Origin: Mariniphaga sp041686935
Lineage (GTDB): Bacteria > Bacteroidota > Bacteroidia > Bacteroidales > Prolixibacteraceae
DNA: 64,000 bases
Assembly (NCBI GenBank): GCA_041686935.1
Contig: JAWLCW010000002.1
Coordinates: 1-64,000 of the forward strand
Reading direction: 5' to 3'
The translations under genes were made by a program, and so were the position numbers. Positions 16,276-24,678 of this stretch are shown one piece after another. Within the stretch, counting starts at the first letter, position 1; every line of letters begins with the position of its first letter. The notes beneath the pieces are model-generated. The model searched no databases, was not told the DNA's origin, and saw only the letters and a program-made list of their open reading frames with translations.

Positions 16276-17130
16276 TCACTGCGGCTTTTCGAGCGCTTCT
16301 CTCACTTTTAGCACATACTGTCGCGACACATTTACAGCCCGCGAATAATCGAGCAAATCAAGTTTCAGGCCCTCGGCGGTTTTGTTTACTTTCTGAATGC
16401 AGTTGATGTTAACAACCGATGAGCGATGGCACCGGATGAGGAACGGGTATTGTGACAAAAGTTGTTCTGCATAAGCCAGTGTATTCCGAATCATTCTCCG
16501 GCTCACTTTTTCATTTTGTTTGTAAATAATTTCGATGTAATTGCCTGCCGATTTAATGAGAATAATTTGTTCCGGGAAAAGAAAAAACCGCTCCGACTGG
16601 TTTTCCGATTCAAATTCAATTCCGTTTAATGCGTCAACATCAGGTTCATTTATGTCGGAATTTTTGTTTTGCGCCATAAATGACTGAAGCTTGTTTTTCA
16701 GGAATTTGTATTCGTTGACAATGACCAGCACAGCAACCGAAGCCGCAGAAATTAAAACAATGTTCACTGCAATATGAAAGTTTATCCCGATTTTTCCCAC
16801 GTAACGTGCGTAAAACGAAAAGGCCACCGAATTAAAAACCAGAAAAATCAGATGTAGAAAAACTTCCTTTTTTACTGTCCATTTTTCAGGTTGAAACCAA
16901 CCGGGTAAAACAGATGGAATAACAATCCGGCAAACAGCCAGCAGCAAAAAGTGAATGACCCCGAAACCGGCAAGGATTAAAAGTTTTCTGTTGAATTCAT
17001 CAACCGGAGGATCGAGGGGTTGAAAAAACAAAAGGAATATAAACAGGCCCAGTGAAATGCCGGCAGCCGACTGAAGATTCAGTTTCAAATCGTCGGTAAA
17101 AGGGTACGGTTTATTTTTAATGCCAGGCAT
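16276..17130 (-). CDS. membrane-anchored LytTR transcriptional regulator
   Basis: 284 aa with four predicted transmembrane helices (about residues 22-41, 50-70, 88-108 and 117-140) followed by a LytTR DNA-binding domain at ~185-280. Marks are FLFPEQIILIKSAGNYIEI, RMIRNTLAYAEQLLSQ, FLIRCHRSSVVNINCIQKV and VNVSRQYV. No receiver domain is present, so sensing is likely through the membrane part. It follows alanine dehydrogenase by 18 nt on the same strand and may be co-transcribed with tsaE and ald. Confidence 0.9.
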   Translation of the reverse strand: MPGIKNKPYPFTDDLKLNLQSAAGISLGLFIFLLFFQPLDPPVDEFNRKLLILAGFGVIHFLLLAVCRIVIPSVLPGWFQPEKWTVKKEVFLHLIFLVFNSVAFSFYARYVGKIGINFHIAVNIVLISAASVAVLVIVNEYKFLKNKLQSFMAQNKNSDINEPDVDALNGIEFESENQSERFFLFPEQIILIKSAGNYIEIIYKQNEKVSRRMIRNTLAYAEQLLSQYPFLIRCHRSSVVNINCIQKVNKTAEGLKLDLLDYSRAVNVSRQYVLKVREALEKPQ

Positions 17131-17148
17131 TTATATTCTATTCATTTA

Positions 17149-18375
17149 TTAAAATACCGCCAGCAGCAAATCAATATCTTTTGAAGGCAGATTAAACAAC
17201 CGCCCGATTTCGTGATTGGTTAAAATACCGTGATAAATGTAAACTCCTTTTCGGAAACCGCGTGAGTTTTTAATATAATTGTCCACTCCGCCGCTGTCGC
17301 CAATGGAAAGCAAAATCGGTATCAGGATGTTGCTCAGCGAAATGGAAGCTGTTCGGGCCACAATAGCCGGTGAATTGGGCACACAATAGTGCACTATGCC
17401 ATGTTTTACGTAGGTCGGATTATTCAGGTCGGTACATCGTGTGGTTTCGAAACACCCTCCCTGGCTTGCGTTCAAATCGATAATTACCGAACCTTCTTTC
17501 ATCTGTTTCACCAGATCTTCAGAAACTTTGAATTTCGGAGTAGTGTTAAACTGCATGGCGCCAATAACTGCATCGGCCGAAATGAGCGCTTTTCGCAGCA
17601 CTTTCGGGTAAAAAACCGAAGTGAAAATGCGCTGGCCCAGCCGTTCTTCCAGTTTACTGAGGTCGTACACCGAAGTGTCGAAAACTTTCACCAGAATGCC
17701 GAGACTGAGTGCACCCCGGGCAGCATACTCCGCAGCAGTGCTGGTTCCGATAATAACCAGTTCGGCGGGTGTGATACCTGTAACTTCCCCAAAAAGCACA
17801 CCCTTCCCGTTCCGCGTGTTGCTCAGGTATTCGCTGGCCAGTGTAATCGATGTAGCTCCGGCTATCTGACTCATCTGGTGCACGAAAGGTGCAAATCCAT
17901 GTTCGTTTTCAATGTTTTCGTAAGCGATGGTGGTTACCCGCTTTTGCATCAGTTTTTGAATGGACTCGCTGCAATGGGCCTGAATCTGCATGTTCGACAA
18001 AATGGCCTGGTTTCCGCGCAACTGGTCAATTTCTTCGTCGTTGAATGGTGCAACACGCAAAACGATGTCGCACTGGAAAATCTCTTCTTTTTTTTCCACA
18101 ATCTGAGCGCCTGCCGCCCGGTAATCCTTGTCGGAATAACTGGCCATTTTACCGGCATTTTTTTCCAAAAGAATTTCGTGTCCGTAAGAGGTGAGCAGAT
18201 CAACTGCCTGCGGGGTCAGGGGTACCCTGAATTCCACCTGCTCAAGGTCTGATGGAATTCCAATTTTCATTTTTTGCCCTTTGTTTTGAATCTCAAGCAT
18301 CTCCTCCTGCGGCATCAGCATGGTTTTCGATACCGACATGTTCTCTTTTGTTCCTTCACGGGTTGTCATGCGCAA
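17149..18375 (-). CDS. ald: alanine dehydrogenase (AlaDH/PNT family)
   Basis: 408 aa; reversibly deaminates L-alanine to pyruvate and ammonia with NAD. The N-terminal domain begins KIGIPSDLEQVEFRVPLTP, the nucleotide fold carries ELVIIGTSTAAEYAARGALSLG (a variant of GxGxxG), and VIIDLNASQGGCFE and VPNSPAIVARTAS are conserved family stretches. The methionine at residue 13 (18339, MSVSKTMLMPQEE) may be the real start. It lies between tsaE and a LytTR regulator on one strand. Confidence 0.9.
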   Translation of the reverse strand: MRMTTREGTKENMSVSKTMLMPQEEMLEIQNKGQKMKIGIPSDLEQVEFRVPLTPQAVDLLTSYGHEILLEKNAGKMASYSDKDYRAAGAQIVEKKEEIFQCDIVLRVAPFNDEEIDQLRGNQAILSNMQIQAHCSESIQKLMQKRVTTIAYENIENEHGFAPFVHQMSQIAGATSITLASEYLSNTRNGKGVLFGEVTGITPAELVIIGTSTAAEYAARGALSLGILVKVFDTSVYDLSKLEERLGQRIFTSVFYPKVLRKALISADAVIGAMQFNTTPKFKVSEDLVKQMKEGSVIIDLNASQGGCFETTRCTDLNNPTYVKHGIVHYCVPNSPAIVARTASISLSNILIPILLSIGDSGGVDNYIKNSRGFRKGVYIYHGILTNHEIGRLFNLPSKDIDLLLAVF

Positions 18376-18426
18376 TCAGTTTAAGCGATTAAATGGTTCA
18401 GCAAGTTACGTTCTTATGTGTAATTT

Positions 18427-18846
18427 TCAAAATTTTGCCGAAATATGCCGGTCTTCGTTTTCCTGCACCTCAATTTTTACTTCCACAACATTTTGGGGGA
18501 GCAGCGCTTCAATTTTCTCCGGCCATTCAATCAGACAGTAATTTCCGCTGTAAAAATAATCTTCGTAGCCCAGGTCAAACGCTTCCTCCAGGTCTTTAAT
18601 GCGGTAAAAATCAAAATGAAAAATGGAATCTCCGGCTTCGGTTTTGTATTCATTAATAATGGCGAAAGTGGGGCTGGTTACATTGTCGGGCGTTCCCAAC
18701 TCCTTGCAAACAGCCTGAATAAAAGTAGTTTTTCCGGCGCCCATTTTCCCGTAAAAAGCAAAAACCCGCTGATCGGGAAACCTGGCGATGAGCTTTTTTG
18801 CCGCTTTTCCCAAAGCTTTTATTGTTGTGATATTTTCTGAATACAT
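18427..18846 (-). CDS. tsaE: tRNA threonylcarbamoyladenosine biosynthesis ATPase TsaE
   Basis: 139 aa, full length. The Walker A motif is GKMGAGKTTF near residue 33, followed by VTSPTFAIINEY (switch-like motif) and IFHFDFYRIKD. YCLIEWPEKIEALLP is the conserved WPE stretch. TsaE cycles the TsaB-TsaD complex that installs t6A on tRNAs reading ANN codons. The gene leads the group tsaE, ald, LytTR. Confidence 0.95.
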   Translation of the reverse strand: MYSENITTIKALGKAAKKLIARFPDQRVFAFYGKMGAGKTTFIQAVCKELGTPDNVTSPTFAIINEYKTEAGDSIFHFDFYRIKDLEEAFDLGYEDYFYSGNYCLIEWPEKIEALLPQNVVEVKIEVQENEDRHISAKF

Positions 18847-19015
18847 GTTACTTTTTCTTGAAACAGTTTTGGATATTATATCCGGCGAATTCTGATGTTC
18901 AATTCGTTTTGCAATATTACAAAATGAATAGTATTATCCGGGGCTGACAATAAAAAATACGACATAAATCAGGGATTTGAGTTGTAATTAAAACTTTCGT
19001 TTCGGTAAAAAGTAT

Positions 19016-19023
19016 TAATTTTG
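19016..19023 (+). promoter_or_regulatory. candidate -7 promoter box for gcvH
   Basis: TAATTTTG matches TAnnTTTG and ends 23 nt before the start codon. TTTC at 18995-18998 may be the -33 element, 17 nt upstream. Confidence 0.5.
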
Positions 19024-19046
19024 ACCAAAACTTAAAAATTGAAGCA

Positions 19047-19427
19047 ATGAAAATACCAGCAGAATTGAAATACACCGAAGACCATGAATGGGTTCGTGTT
19101 GAGGGCGATACAGCCACAGTTGGAATTACCGATTTTGCCCAGGGAGAATTGGGCGATGTGGTTTTCGTTGAGATTGAAACTGAAGGCGAAGAACTGGACA
19201 AAGGGGAAACCTTTGGAACGGTTGAAGCTGTAAAAACGGTTTCCGATTTATTTATGCCCGTGGGCGGCGAGGTTACCGAAGTGAACGAAGCGCTTGCCGA
19301 CGAACCGGAACTCGTTAATAAAGATCCCTATGGCAAAGGCTGGATGATAAAAATTAAAATGAGTAATACTTCTGAGTTAGACGATCTGATGTCGGCTGAT
19401 GATTACAAAAAAATGGTTGAGGCTTAA
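19047..19427 (+). CDS. gcvH: glycine cleavage system H protein
   Basis: 126 aa, the usual length. It shuttles the aminomethyl group between the P, T and L proteins on a lipoyl arm. The lipoylated lysine is Lys63 in TVEAVKTVSDLFMPV. The start KYTEDHEWVRVEGD and the ending DDYKKMVEA are canonical. It stands alone here; gcvP and gcvT are not in the window. Own promoter upstream, hairpin terminator downstream. Confidence 0.97.
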   Translation: MKIPAELKYTEDHEWVRVEGDTATVGITDFAQGELGDVVFVEIETEGEELDKGETFGTVEAVKTVSDLFMPVGGEVTEVNEALADEPELVNKDPYGKGWMIKIKMSNTSELDDLMSADDYKKMVEA

Positions 19428-19463
19428 AAGAAATTAAAACAATAATCGATATTTAAAGAATAA

Positions 19464-19500
19464 AAACCAGGATTGAAATTCAACCCTGGTTTATTATTTT
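19464..19500. terminator. terminator between convergent gcvH and nrdJ
   Basis: AAACCAGG (19464-19471) pairs with CCTGGTTT (19485-19492) around a 13-nt loop, with a T-rich tail on the plus strand and an A-run before the stem serving the minus strand. It can stop transcription from both sides. Confidence 0.75.
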
Positions 19501-19540
19501 TCTGACTATAGTTGGTATCTCCTCAGAAAAGCCAATTGGA

Positions 19541-22096
19541 TTATCCGCATTTTGATGAACCACACGACAGGCAGGTGAGACAACCTTCCTGGTAAACCAC
19601 TTCGTCTGACCCACATTCTTCGCACAGTGCATCCTCGGCCAGGGTTCCGTCGGGAATGTATTTTTTCAGTGCCCTTGCCACACCGGCTTTCCACGAGTTT
19701 ATGGTTTCGTTGTCGAGTTGCAGACTGGTAACCAGTTCCACCACTTTATGAATAGGCATTCCGTGCCGCAAAGTTCCGGAAATGAGTTTCGCATAATTCC
19801 AGAATACAGGATTAAATTTATAGGAAAGTCCTTCGATGGTGGTTTTGTAGCCACGCTTGTTCACATACTGGAAATCGTAACGGGAGTTTCCGTCGCTGTC
19901 GTAACTTTTAAGAATATAACCAACGGTAACGGAACGCGGCAATAAAATACCATCTTCGTCGTCCAGTAAACCGGTGAAAATTTCGTAAGGTTTGTTGTCC
20001 ATCAACCCGATAAAAGCAATCCATTTTTCCTTGTTATTCTGGAATCTGACCACATCGGCTTCAAGTATTTCCGGCCGTTTGGTCGGGAACCCGGTTTTTT
20101 TCTTTTCGGTTCCGTTGTTGTTAATGAGAACTCCTGAACGTGATCCGTCGCGATAAACAGTAACGCCTTTACAACCGCTTTTCCAGGCTTCAAAGTAAAG
20201 CTGGCCAACCAGCTCTTCCGTTGCATTCGACGGCAGGTTAATGGTAACACTGATGGAATGATCCACCCATTTCTGAATCCGGCCCTGCATCCGCACTTTC
20301 GACAACCAGTCCACATCGTTTGAAGTAGCTTTGTAGTATGGCGATTCTTTTACGATTTCATCGAGTTCTTCCTGGGTATATTCCCGGTTGGTGTCGTGTC
20401 CGTTGGCTTCCATCCATGTTTTAAATTTGTGGTGGAATACAATGAATTCTTCCCAGTGGTCGCCAACTTCGTCCACAAAATCAACACGAACATCTTTGTC
20501 GTTTGGATTGACTTTGCGGCGCCGTTTGTAAACCGGAAGGAATACCGGCTCAATTCCCGAGGTTGTCTGGGTCATCAAACTGGTGGTGCCGGTTGGCGCT
20601 ATGGTAAGCAGCGCAATGTTGCGGCGACCATATTTTGTCATCTCTTCATACAGGGAAGAATCGGCATTTTTTAACCGGTTGATGAACGGATTGTCTTTTT
20701 CCCTTTCGGTATCGTAAATGGAGAACGGACCGCGTTCTTTTGCCAGAAAAACGGATGAGCGGTACGATTCCATCGCTACGGTTTTGTGGATTTCCTCCGA
20801 AAAATCGGTGGCAATATCGCTGCCGTATTCCAGACCGAGTGCCGCCAGCATATCGCCTTCGGCAGTAATTCCAATTCCGGTGCGTCTGCCTTCTTTTGCT
20901 TTTCTTTTAATATTTTCCCACAGTTTTTTCTCCACTGCTTTTATCTCTTCTTCTTCCGGGTCGGCATTCACTTTGTCGAGGATGGCATCTATTTTTTCCA
21001 GTTCCAGATCGATAATGTCGTCCATAATGCGCTGGGCATAATGAATGTGCTCTTTAAACAGCCCGAAGTTGAATTTTGCCTGCTTCGTAAATGGGTTTTC
21101 AACATACGAATAGAGGTTGATGGCCAGCAGCCGGCAACTGTCGTAAGGACAAAGCGGAATTTCGCCGCACGGGTTGGTGGACACGGTACGGTAACCCAAA
21201 TCGGCATAGCAGTCGGGTACCGATTCTTTAATAATGGTATCCCAGAAAAGTATTCCTGGTTCGGCCGATTGCCAGGCATTTTTAACAATCTTTTCCCAGA
21301 GTTTTCCGGCATCAATTTCTTTTTTGTAAACAGGTTTTTTGGAATGAATTGGGTAAGATTGTTCATAATTTACACCTGCCTCAACGGCTTTCATAAATTC
21401 GTCTTCAATTTTAACCGATACATTGGCCCCGGTTACTTTTCCCTGTTCCAGTTTGGCATCGATGAAACTTTCCGAATCGGGATGTTTAATGGAAACCGAA
21501 AGCATAAGCGCACCGCGGCGGCCGTCCTGTGCCACTTCGCGGGTTGAGTTGGAGTAACGTTCCATAAAAGGCACAATGCCGGTAGAGGTAAGCGCCGAAT
21601 TTTTTACCGGAGAGCCTTTGGGTCTGATGTGCGACAAGTCGTGCCCCACACCTCCGCGGCGTTTCATGAGTTGAACCTGCTCCTGGTCAATTTTCATTAT
21701 TCCGCCGTAAGAGTCGGAATTACCGTCGTTGCCAACAACGAAACAGTTCGAAAGCGAGGCAATCTGGTAATCGTTGCCAATGCCTGTCATGGGTCCTCCC
21801 TGCGGTACAATGTACCTGAATTCTTTCAGAACATTAAAAATCTCATCTTCTGTAAGCGGGTTAGGGTACCGCTTTTCAATTCGTGCAATTTCTTTGGCCA
21901 GCCTGCGGTGCATGTCATCGGGGGTGCGTTCGAAAATATTCCCGAAAGAATCTTTCAGGGCATATTTGTTTACCCAAACCCGTGCTGCCAAATCGTCTCC
22001 CTTGAAATAGACCAGGGAGGCTTTTACCGCTTCTTCCTGCGAATAAATTTTTTTCCCGGTCGCGGTTGATTTTACTGATACTTCTTCAAATGCCAT
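19541..22096 (-). CDS. nrdJ: adenosylcobalamin-dependent (class II) ribonucleotide reductase
   Basis: 851 aa; reduces ribonucleotides to deoxyribonucleotides with a B12-generated thiyl radical, so it works with or without oxygen. Key stretches are SLSNCFVVGND with an early active-site cysteine, STNPCGEIPL with the radical cysteine region, and IAPTGTTSLMTQTTSGIEPVF. The tail has CxxC pairs (CEECGSDEV, CLTCLSCGSSKCG) for re-reduction by thioredoxin. No class I or III subunit gene is adjacent. I looked for a cobalamin riboswitch or NrdR boxes in the 313-bp upstream region and found none. Confidence 0.95.
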   Translation of the reverse strand: MAFEEVSVKSTATGKKIYSQEEAVKASLVYFKGDDLAARVWVNKYALKDSFGNIFERTPDDMHRRLAKEIARIEKRYPNPLTEDEIFNVLKEFRYIVPQGGPMTGIGNDYQIASLSNCFVVGNDGNSDSYGGIMKIDQEQVQLMKRRGGVGHDLSHIRPKGSPVKNSALTSTGIVPFMERYSNSTREVAQDGRRGALMLSVSIKHPDSESFIDAKLEQGKVTGANVSVKIEDEFMKAVEAGVNYEQSYPIHSKKPVYKKEIDAGKLWEKIVKNAWQSAEPGILFWDTIIKESVPDCYADLGYRTVSTNPCGEIPLCPYDSCRLLAINLYSYVENPFTKQAKFNFGLFKEHIHYAQRIMDDIIDLELEKIDAILDKVNADPEEEEIKAVEKKLWENIKRKAKEGRRTGIGITAEGDMLAALGLEYGSDIATDFSEEIHKTVAMESYRSSVFLAKERGPFSIYDTEREKDNPFINRLKNADSSLYEEMTKYGRRNIALLTIAPTGTTSLMTQTTSGIEPVFLPVYKRRRKVNPNDKDVRVDFVDEVGDHWEEFIVFHHKFKTWMEANGHDTNREYTQEELDEIVKESPYYKATSNDVDWLSKVRMQGRIQKWVDHSISVTINLPSNATEELVGQLYFEAWKSGCKGVTVYRDGSRSGVLINNNGTEKKKTGFPTKRPEILEADVVRFQNNKEKWIAFIGLMDNKPYEIFTGLLDDEDGILLPRSVTVGYILKSYDSDGNSRYDFQYVNKRGYKTTIEGLSYKFNPVFWNYAKLISGTLRHGMPIHKVVELVTSLQLDNETINSWKAGVARALKKYIPDGTLAEDALCEECGSDEVVYQEGCLTCLSCGSSKCG

Positions 22097-22409
22097 AGTG
22101 TCCAGTTAATATTTAATGTATTTTAATTTATTTTTAAAATGAGTAAATTTTGTTCTGAAATTGTGCTACGCAAGATAGGACAGAAAGCAAAATTTTGGAA
22201 TACTTTTAAGGATAAAATAACGAAAAGTTATCAACTTTAAACTGTTATTGACTTGATAGTAAATATTTTAACCTGTTACTTTCTGAAAAAAGTTCACCAA
22301 AAACAACAACTTTGTTTGTTTTTAACGGATATTTTTTTATCGAATTTTCGTTTGAAAAAAACCAAATTTTCAGGAAGGGGATTAATAACAAAATGCGTGC
22401 AAAAAGGAG
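22097..22409. other. 313-bp AT-rich intergenic region upstream of nrdJ
   Basis: No ORF or known RNA was seen. A perfect 6-bp inverted repeat, AAAGTT-ATC-AACTTT (22224-22238), could be an operator for nrdJ. No TAnnTTTG box was found on the minus strand, so the nrdJ promoter is unresolved. Confidence 0.4.
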
Positions 22410-23645
22410 TCAATTGTTAAAAACTTTTTTTATGATAAAATTGGTTGATCCTACGTTTTTTTCTACATAATTTTTGCAAACCGCTGATGCTTCTGCCAGT
22501 TTGGAGTTATCTGCCAAAAAATCATTCAGGGTGGATTCAAACTGCTGAATATTCTGAACAGGAAATGACCCGCCCAAATTTTTCAGGTCAACCGCTTCCT
22601 TAAATTTTTCGTAATTGGGGCCAAAAATTACCGGAAGCCCGAATGTGGCGGCTTCCAGGATGTTGTGAATTCCCACGCCAAATCCTCCGCCAATGTATGC
22701 CAGGTTTCCGTACCGGTAAAGTGACGACAACAACCCAATGGAATCAATTATCAACACCTGAAAGCGGACAACTTCATTTTCTTCTGCTTTACTGAACCTG
22801 ATGTGTGAGGTTTTCAACAATTGCTCCAGCCTGTTCATATTTGCCTGTGTAACTTCGTGTGGTGCAAACACCACCTTCAGATTGGGGTGGTTGTTAATAA
22901 ACGCTGCAAGCAACTCCTCATCGGGCTTCCAGGTACTTCCGGCAACCAGCAGCGGCTGACTGTCCTTAAACTTTTCAACAAATGGAATTTCTTTTGCACT
23001 TTTGGCAATGGTTGCAACCCGGTCGAAACGGGTGTCTCCTGAAACGGTGAAATTATTCAGTCCGATTGATTGCAGCAATTGGGCCGATTTTTCGTTTTGC
23101 ACAAAAAAGTATTCAACTTTATAGAGCATGTTCCGGTACCATTTGCCCAGCATATTGTTTTTGAAAAAGTGCTGATTTTCCCTGAAAATGGCTGAAACGA
23201 TGTAGAGCGGAATGTTTCTTTTTTTCAGTTCACCGATGTAAAAATGCCAGTATTCGTATTTAATAAAGAACGCTTTTTCGGGCTGAACCAGTTGAAGAAA
23301 CTTTTTTGCATTTCTGGGTGTGTCAACCGGGAGGTACATCACAATGTTGGCGAGCTCGTAATTTTTTCTGATTTCGTAACCCGATGGTGAAAAAAAGGTG
23401 AGCAGAATGCGGTATTCGGGAAATTGTTTTCTGATTTTTTCAATCAGCGGCCGACCCTGCTCAAACTCGCCCAGCGATGCACAATGCACCCAAATGTAGC
23501 GTGCGTTTGTTTCAATTTTTTCCGCCAGTTTTTTCTGCCAGTTTTTCCGGCCGTTTACAAATTGCCTGGCTTTTGCATTAAAAAAAGATGCAACTTTTAC
23601 TGAAATTACGTAAATAAATATACCGGTTTGATATAGGAAATTCAT
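22410..23645 (-). CDS. waaA: 3-deoxy-D-manno-octulosonic acid (Kdo) transferase
   Basis: 411 aa; adds Kdo to lipid A precursor on the inner face of the inner membrane. An N-terminal membrane anchor (residues 1-22) is followed by the GT30 signature WVHCASLGEFEQGRPLIEKI, then LLTFFSPSGYE, YLPVDTPRNAKKFL, FIKYEYWHFYI and, in the C-terminal half, AYIGGGFGVGIHNILEAATFGLPVIFGPNY. The length fits the family. The gene lies 4 nt downstream of the lycopene cyclase gene, an unexpected pairing apart from a shared membrane theme. Confidence 0.95.
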   Translation of the reverse strand: MNFLYQTGIFIYVISVKVASFFNAKARQFVNGRKNWQKKLAEKIETNARYIWVHCASLGEFEQGRPLIEKIRKQFPEYRILLTFFSPSGYEIRKNYELANIVMYLPVDTPRNAKKFLQLVQPEKAFFIKYEYWHFYIGELKKRNIPLYIVSAIFRENQHFFKNNMLGKWYRNMLYKVEYFFVQNEKSAQLLQSIGLNNFTVSGDTRFDRVATIAKSAKEIPFVEKFKDSQPLLVAGSTWKPDEELLAAFINNHPNLKVVFAPHEVTQANMNRLEQLLKTSHIRFSKAEENEVVRFQVLIIDSIGLLSSLYRYGNLAYIGGGFGVGIHNILEAATFGLPVIFGPNYEKFKEAVDLKNLGGSFPVQNIQQFESTLNDFLADNSKLAEASAVCKNYVEKNVGSTNFIIKKVFNN

Positions 23646-23649
23646 AGTT

Positions 23650-24345
23650 CTAAAATCTAAAAAACCGTTGATTTTTCATGTATTCGTAAATGGTAAGGTT
23701 CATTAACAACAGCAGGAAAAAATAAAAGAAGTCTTCTGCCGGAATGGTGAAGATTCTTATTCCCAGGTTGTGTGCGTCGTTGTATTCCACTACCGGCAAA
23801 GCAGTTAAAAATCCATTTACAATAAGGAACGGAACCAGTGAAATAATCCACGTAAGGTAGAATTTGGTATAGTGTTTTTTAAACCGGTTGCGAAAAATGG
23901 TGTAGCCAAAATAAATGGTAAGCAGGAAAAAGTTGAAAAACGTATAAAGTTTCTGCCGAAAAAAGTAAGCAATCAGGGCAAACGCCACCAAAAACACCAG
24001 GCTGACAGCCAAAAACAGGTTAGGCTTTTCAAACTGCGGAAGTTTTATTACCAGTATTTCGTATATAAAAACACAACAGTAAGGAATCACCAAAAAGAAA
24101 AGCCATTCTTCCAGCGGTAAATTCAGGATGTAAATCCCCAGAAGATATTCGGGATTAAAACTCCAGATTCCAATTTCTTCAAAACGGATGTCCCATAAAA
24201 TAAAAATGGCGCCTGAAAACAAAACGGCGGGCAACAAATATTTTAGTTTGGTGTAAAAGCGTACCTGTTTTTCGAAACTAAATGCCAGCGGAACGGCCAG
24301 CGAACCCAGCATCAGCATAAGGTATGTGAAGTTTTTAAATTCCAT
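23650..24345 (-). CDS. lycopene cyclase domain protein (CrtYcd/CarR type)
   Basis: An integral membrane protein with about seven hydrophobic segments. It contains two copies of the lycopene-cyclase domain, marked by LNLPLEEWLFF (first half) and FTIPAEDFFYFF (second half). The fused form forms beta-ionone rings on lycopene in carotenoid synthesis. The longer reading starts at 24354 (MPFMEF); I prefer the methionine at 24345 because a -7 box at 24362-24369 would put transcription start near 24355. No other crt gene is in the window. Confidence 0.88.
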   Translation of the reverse strand: MEFKNFTYLMLMLGSLAVPLAFSFEKQVRFYTKLKYLLPAVLFSGAIFILWDIRFEEIGIWSFNPEYLLGIYILNLPLEEWLFFLVIPYCCVFIYEILVIKLPQFEKPNLFLAVSLVFLVAFALIAYFFRQKLYTFFNFFLLTIYFGYTIFRNRFKKHYTKFYLTWIISLVPFLIVNGFLTALPVVEYNDAHNLGIRIFTIPAEDFFYFFLLLLMNLTIYEYMKNQRFFRF

Positions 24346-24361
24346 AAACGGCAATTTTGGG

Positions 24362-24369
24362 CAAAGGTA
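24362..24369 (-). promoter_or_regulatory. candidate -7 box for lycopene cyclase and waaA
   Basis: Reads TACCTTTG on the minus strand, an exact TAnnTTTG match, 16 nt upstream of the methionine at 24345. Confidence 0.5.
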
Positions 24370-24402
24370 AAACTTTAAAATTTCTGGTGTTTTAAAATTT
24401 GC

Positions 24403-24410
24403 TAAATTTG
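24403..24410 (+). promoter_or_regulatory. candidate -7 box for the small ORF at 24427
   Basis: TAAATTTG matches TAnnTTTG and ends 16 nt before the ATG. It is divergent from the lycopene cyclase promoter. Confidence 0.5.
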
Positions 24411-24426
24411 GGGAAAGATGTAAATT

Positions 24427-24678
24427 ATGGATACATTGGAATTAAAAAGGAGTTTTCATCACCTTATCGACAGTATTGAAAATGATGATTTACTGCTTGA
24501 CTTTTATGAGTTGTTAAAAAACCGAACTTCTGCAAGGGAAGGGCAATTGTGGGGAAATTTGTCGAAAACTGAAAAGGATGAGCTTCTTACTTCGCTCGAA
24601 GAAAGCAAAAGTTCTTATAATTTGATAAGCCATTCTGAAATGAAAAAAAAGCATAAAAAATTCAAATCACAATCGTAG
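24427..24678 (+). CDS. small antitoxin-like protein without a toxin partner
   Basis: 83 aa, mostly helical and charged: MDTLELKRSFHHLIDSIEND, then LLDFYELLKNRT, then LSKTEKDELLTSLEESKSS. The layout resembles small antitoxins of ParE/RelE-type pairs in Bacteroidota. No toxin gene follows; the next gene is on the opposite strand and the two 3' ends overlap by 17 nt. It may be an orphan antitoxin left after toxin loss, or a free-standing regulator. The promoter box upstream supports it as a real gene. Confidence 0.6.
   Translation: MDTLELKRSFHHLIDSIENDDLLLDFYELLKNRTSAREGQLWGNLSKTEKDELLTSLEESKSSYNLISHSEMKKKHKKFKSQS

Noticed and set aside
22097..22409. Cobalamin riboswitch or NrdR boxes before the B12-dependent RNR gene
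   Set aside because: No B12-box-like sequence or NrdR consensus was found on the minus strand.
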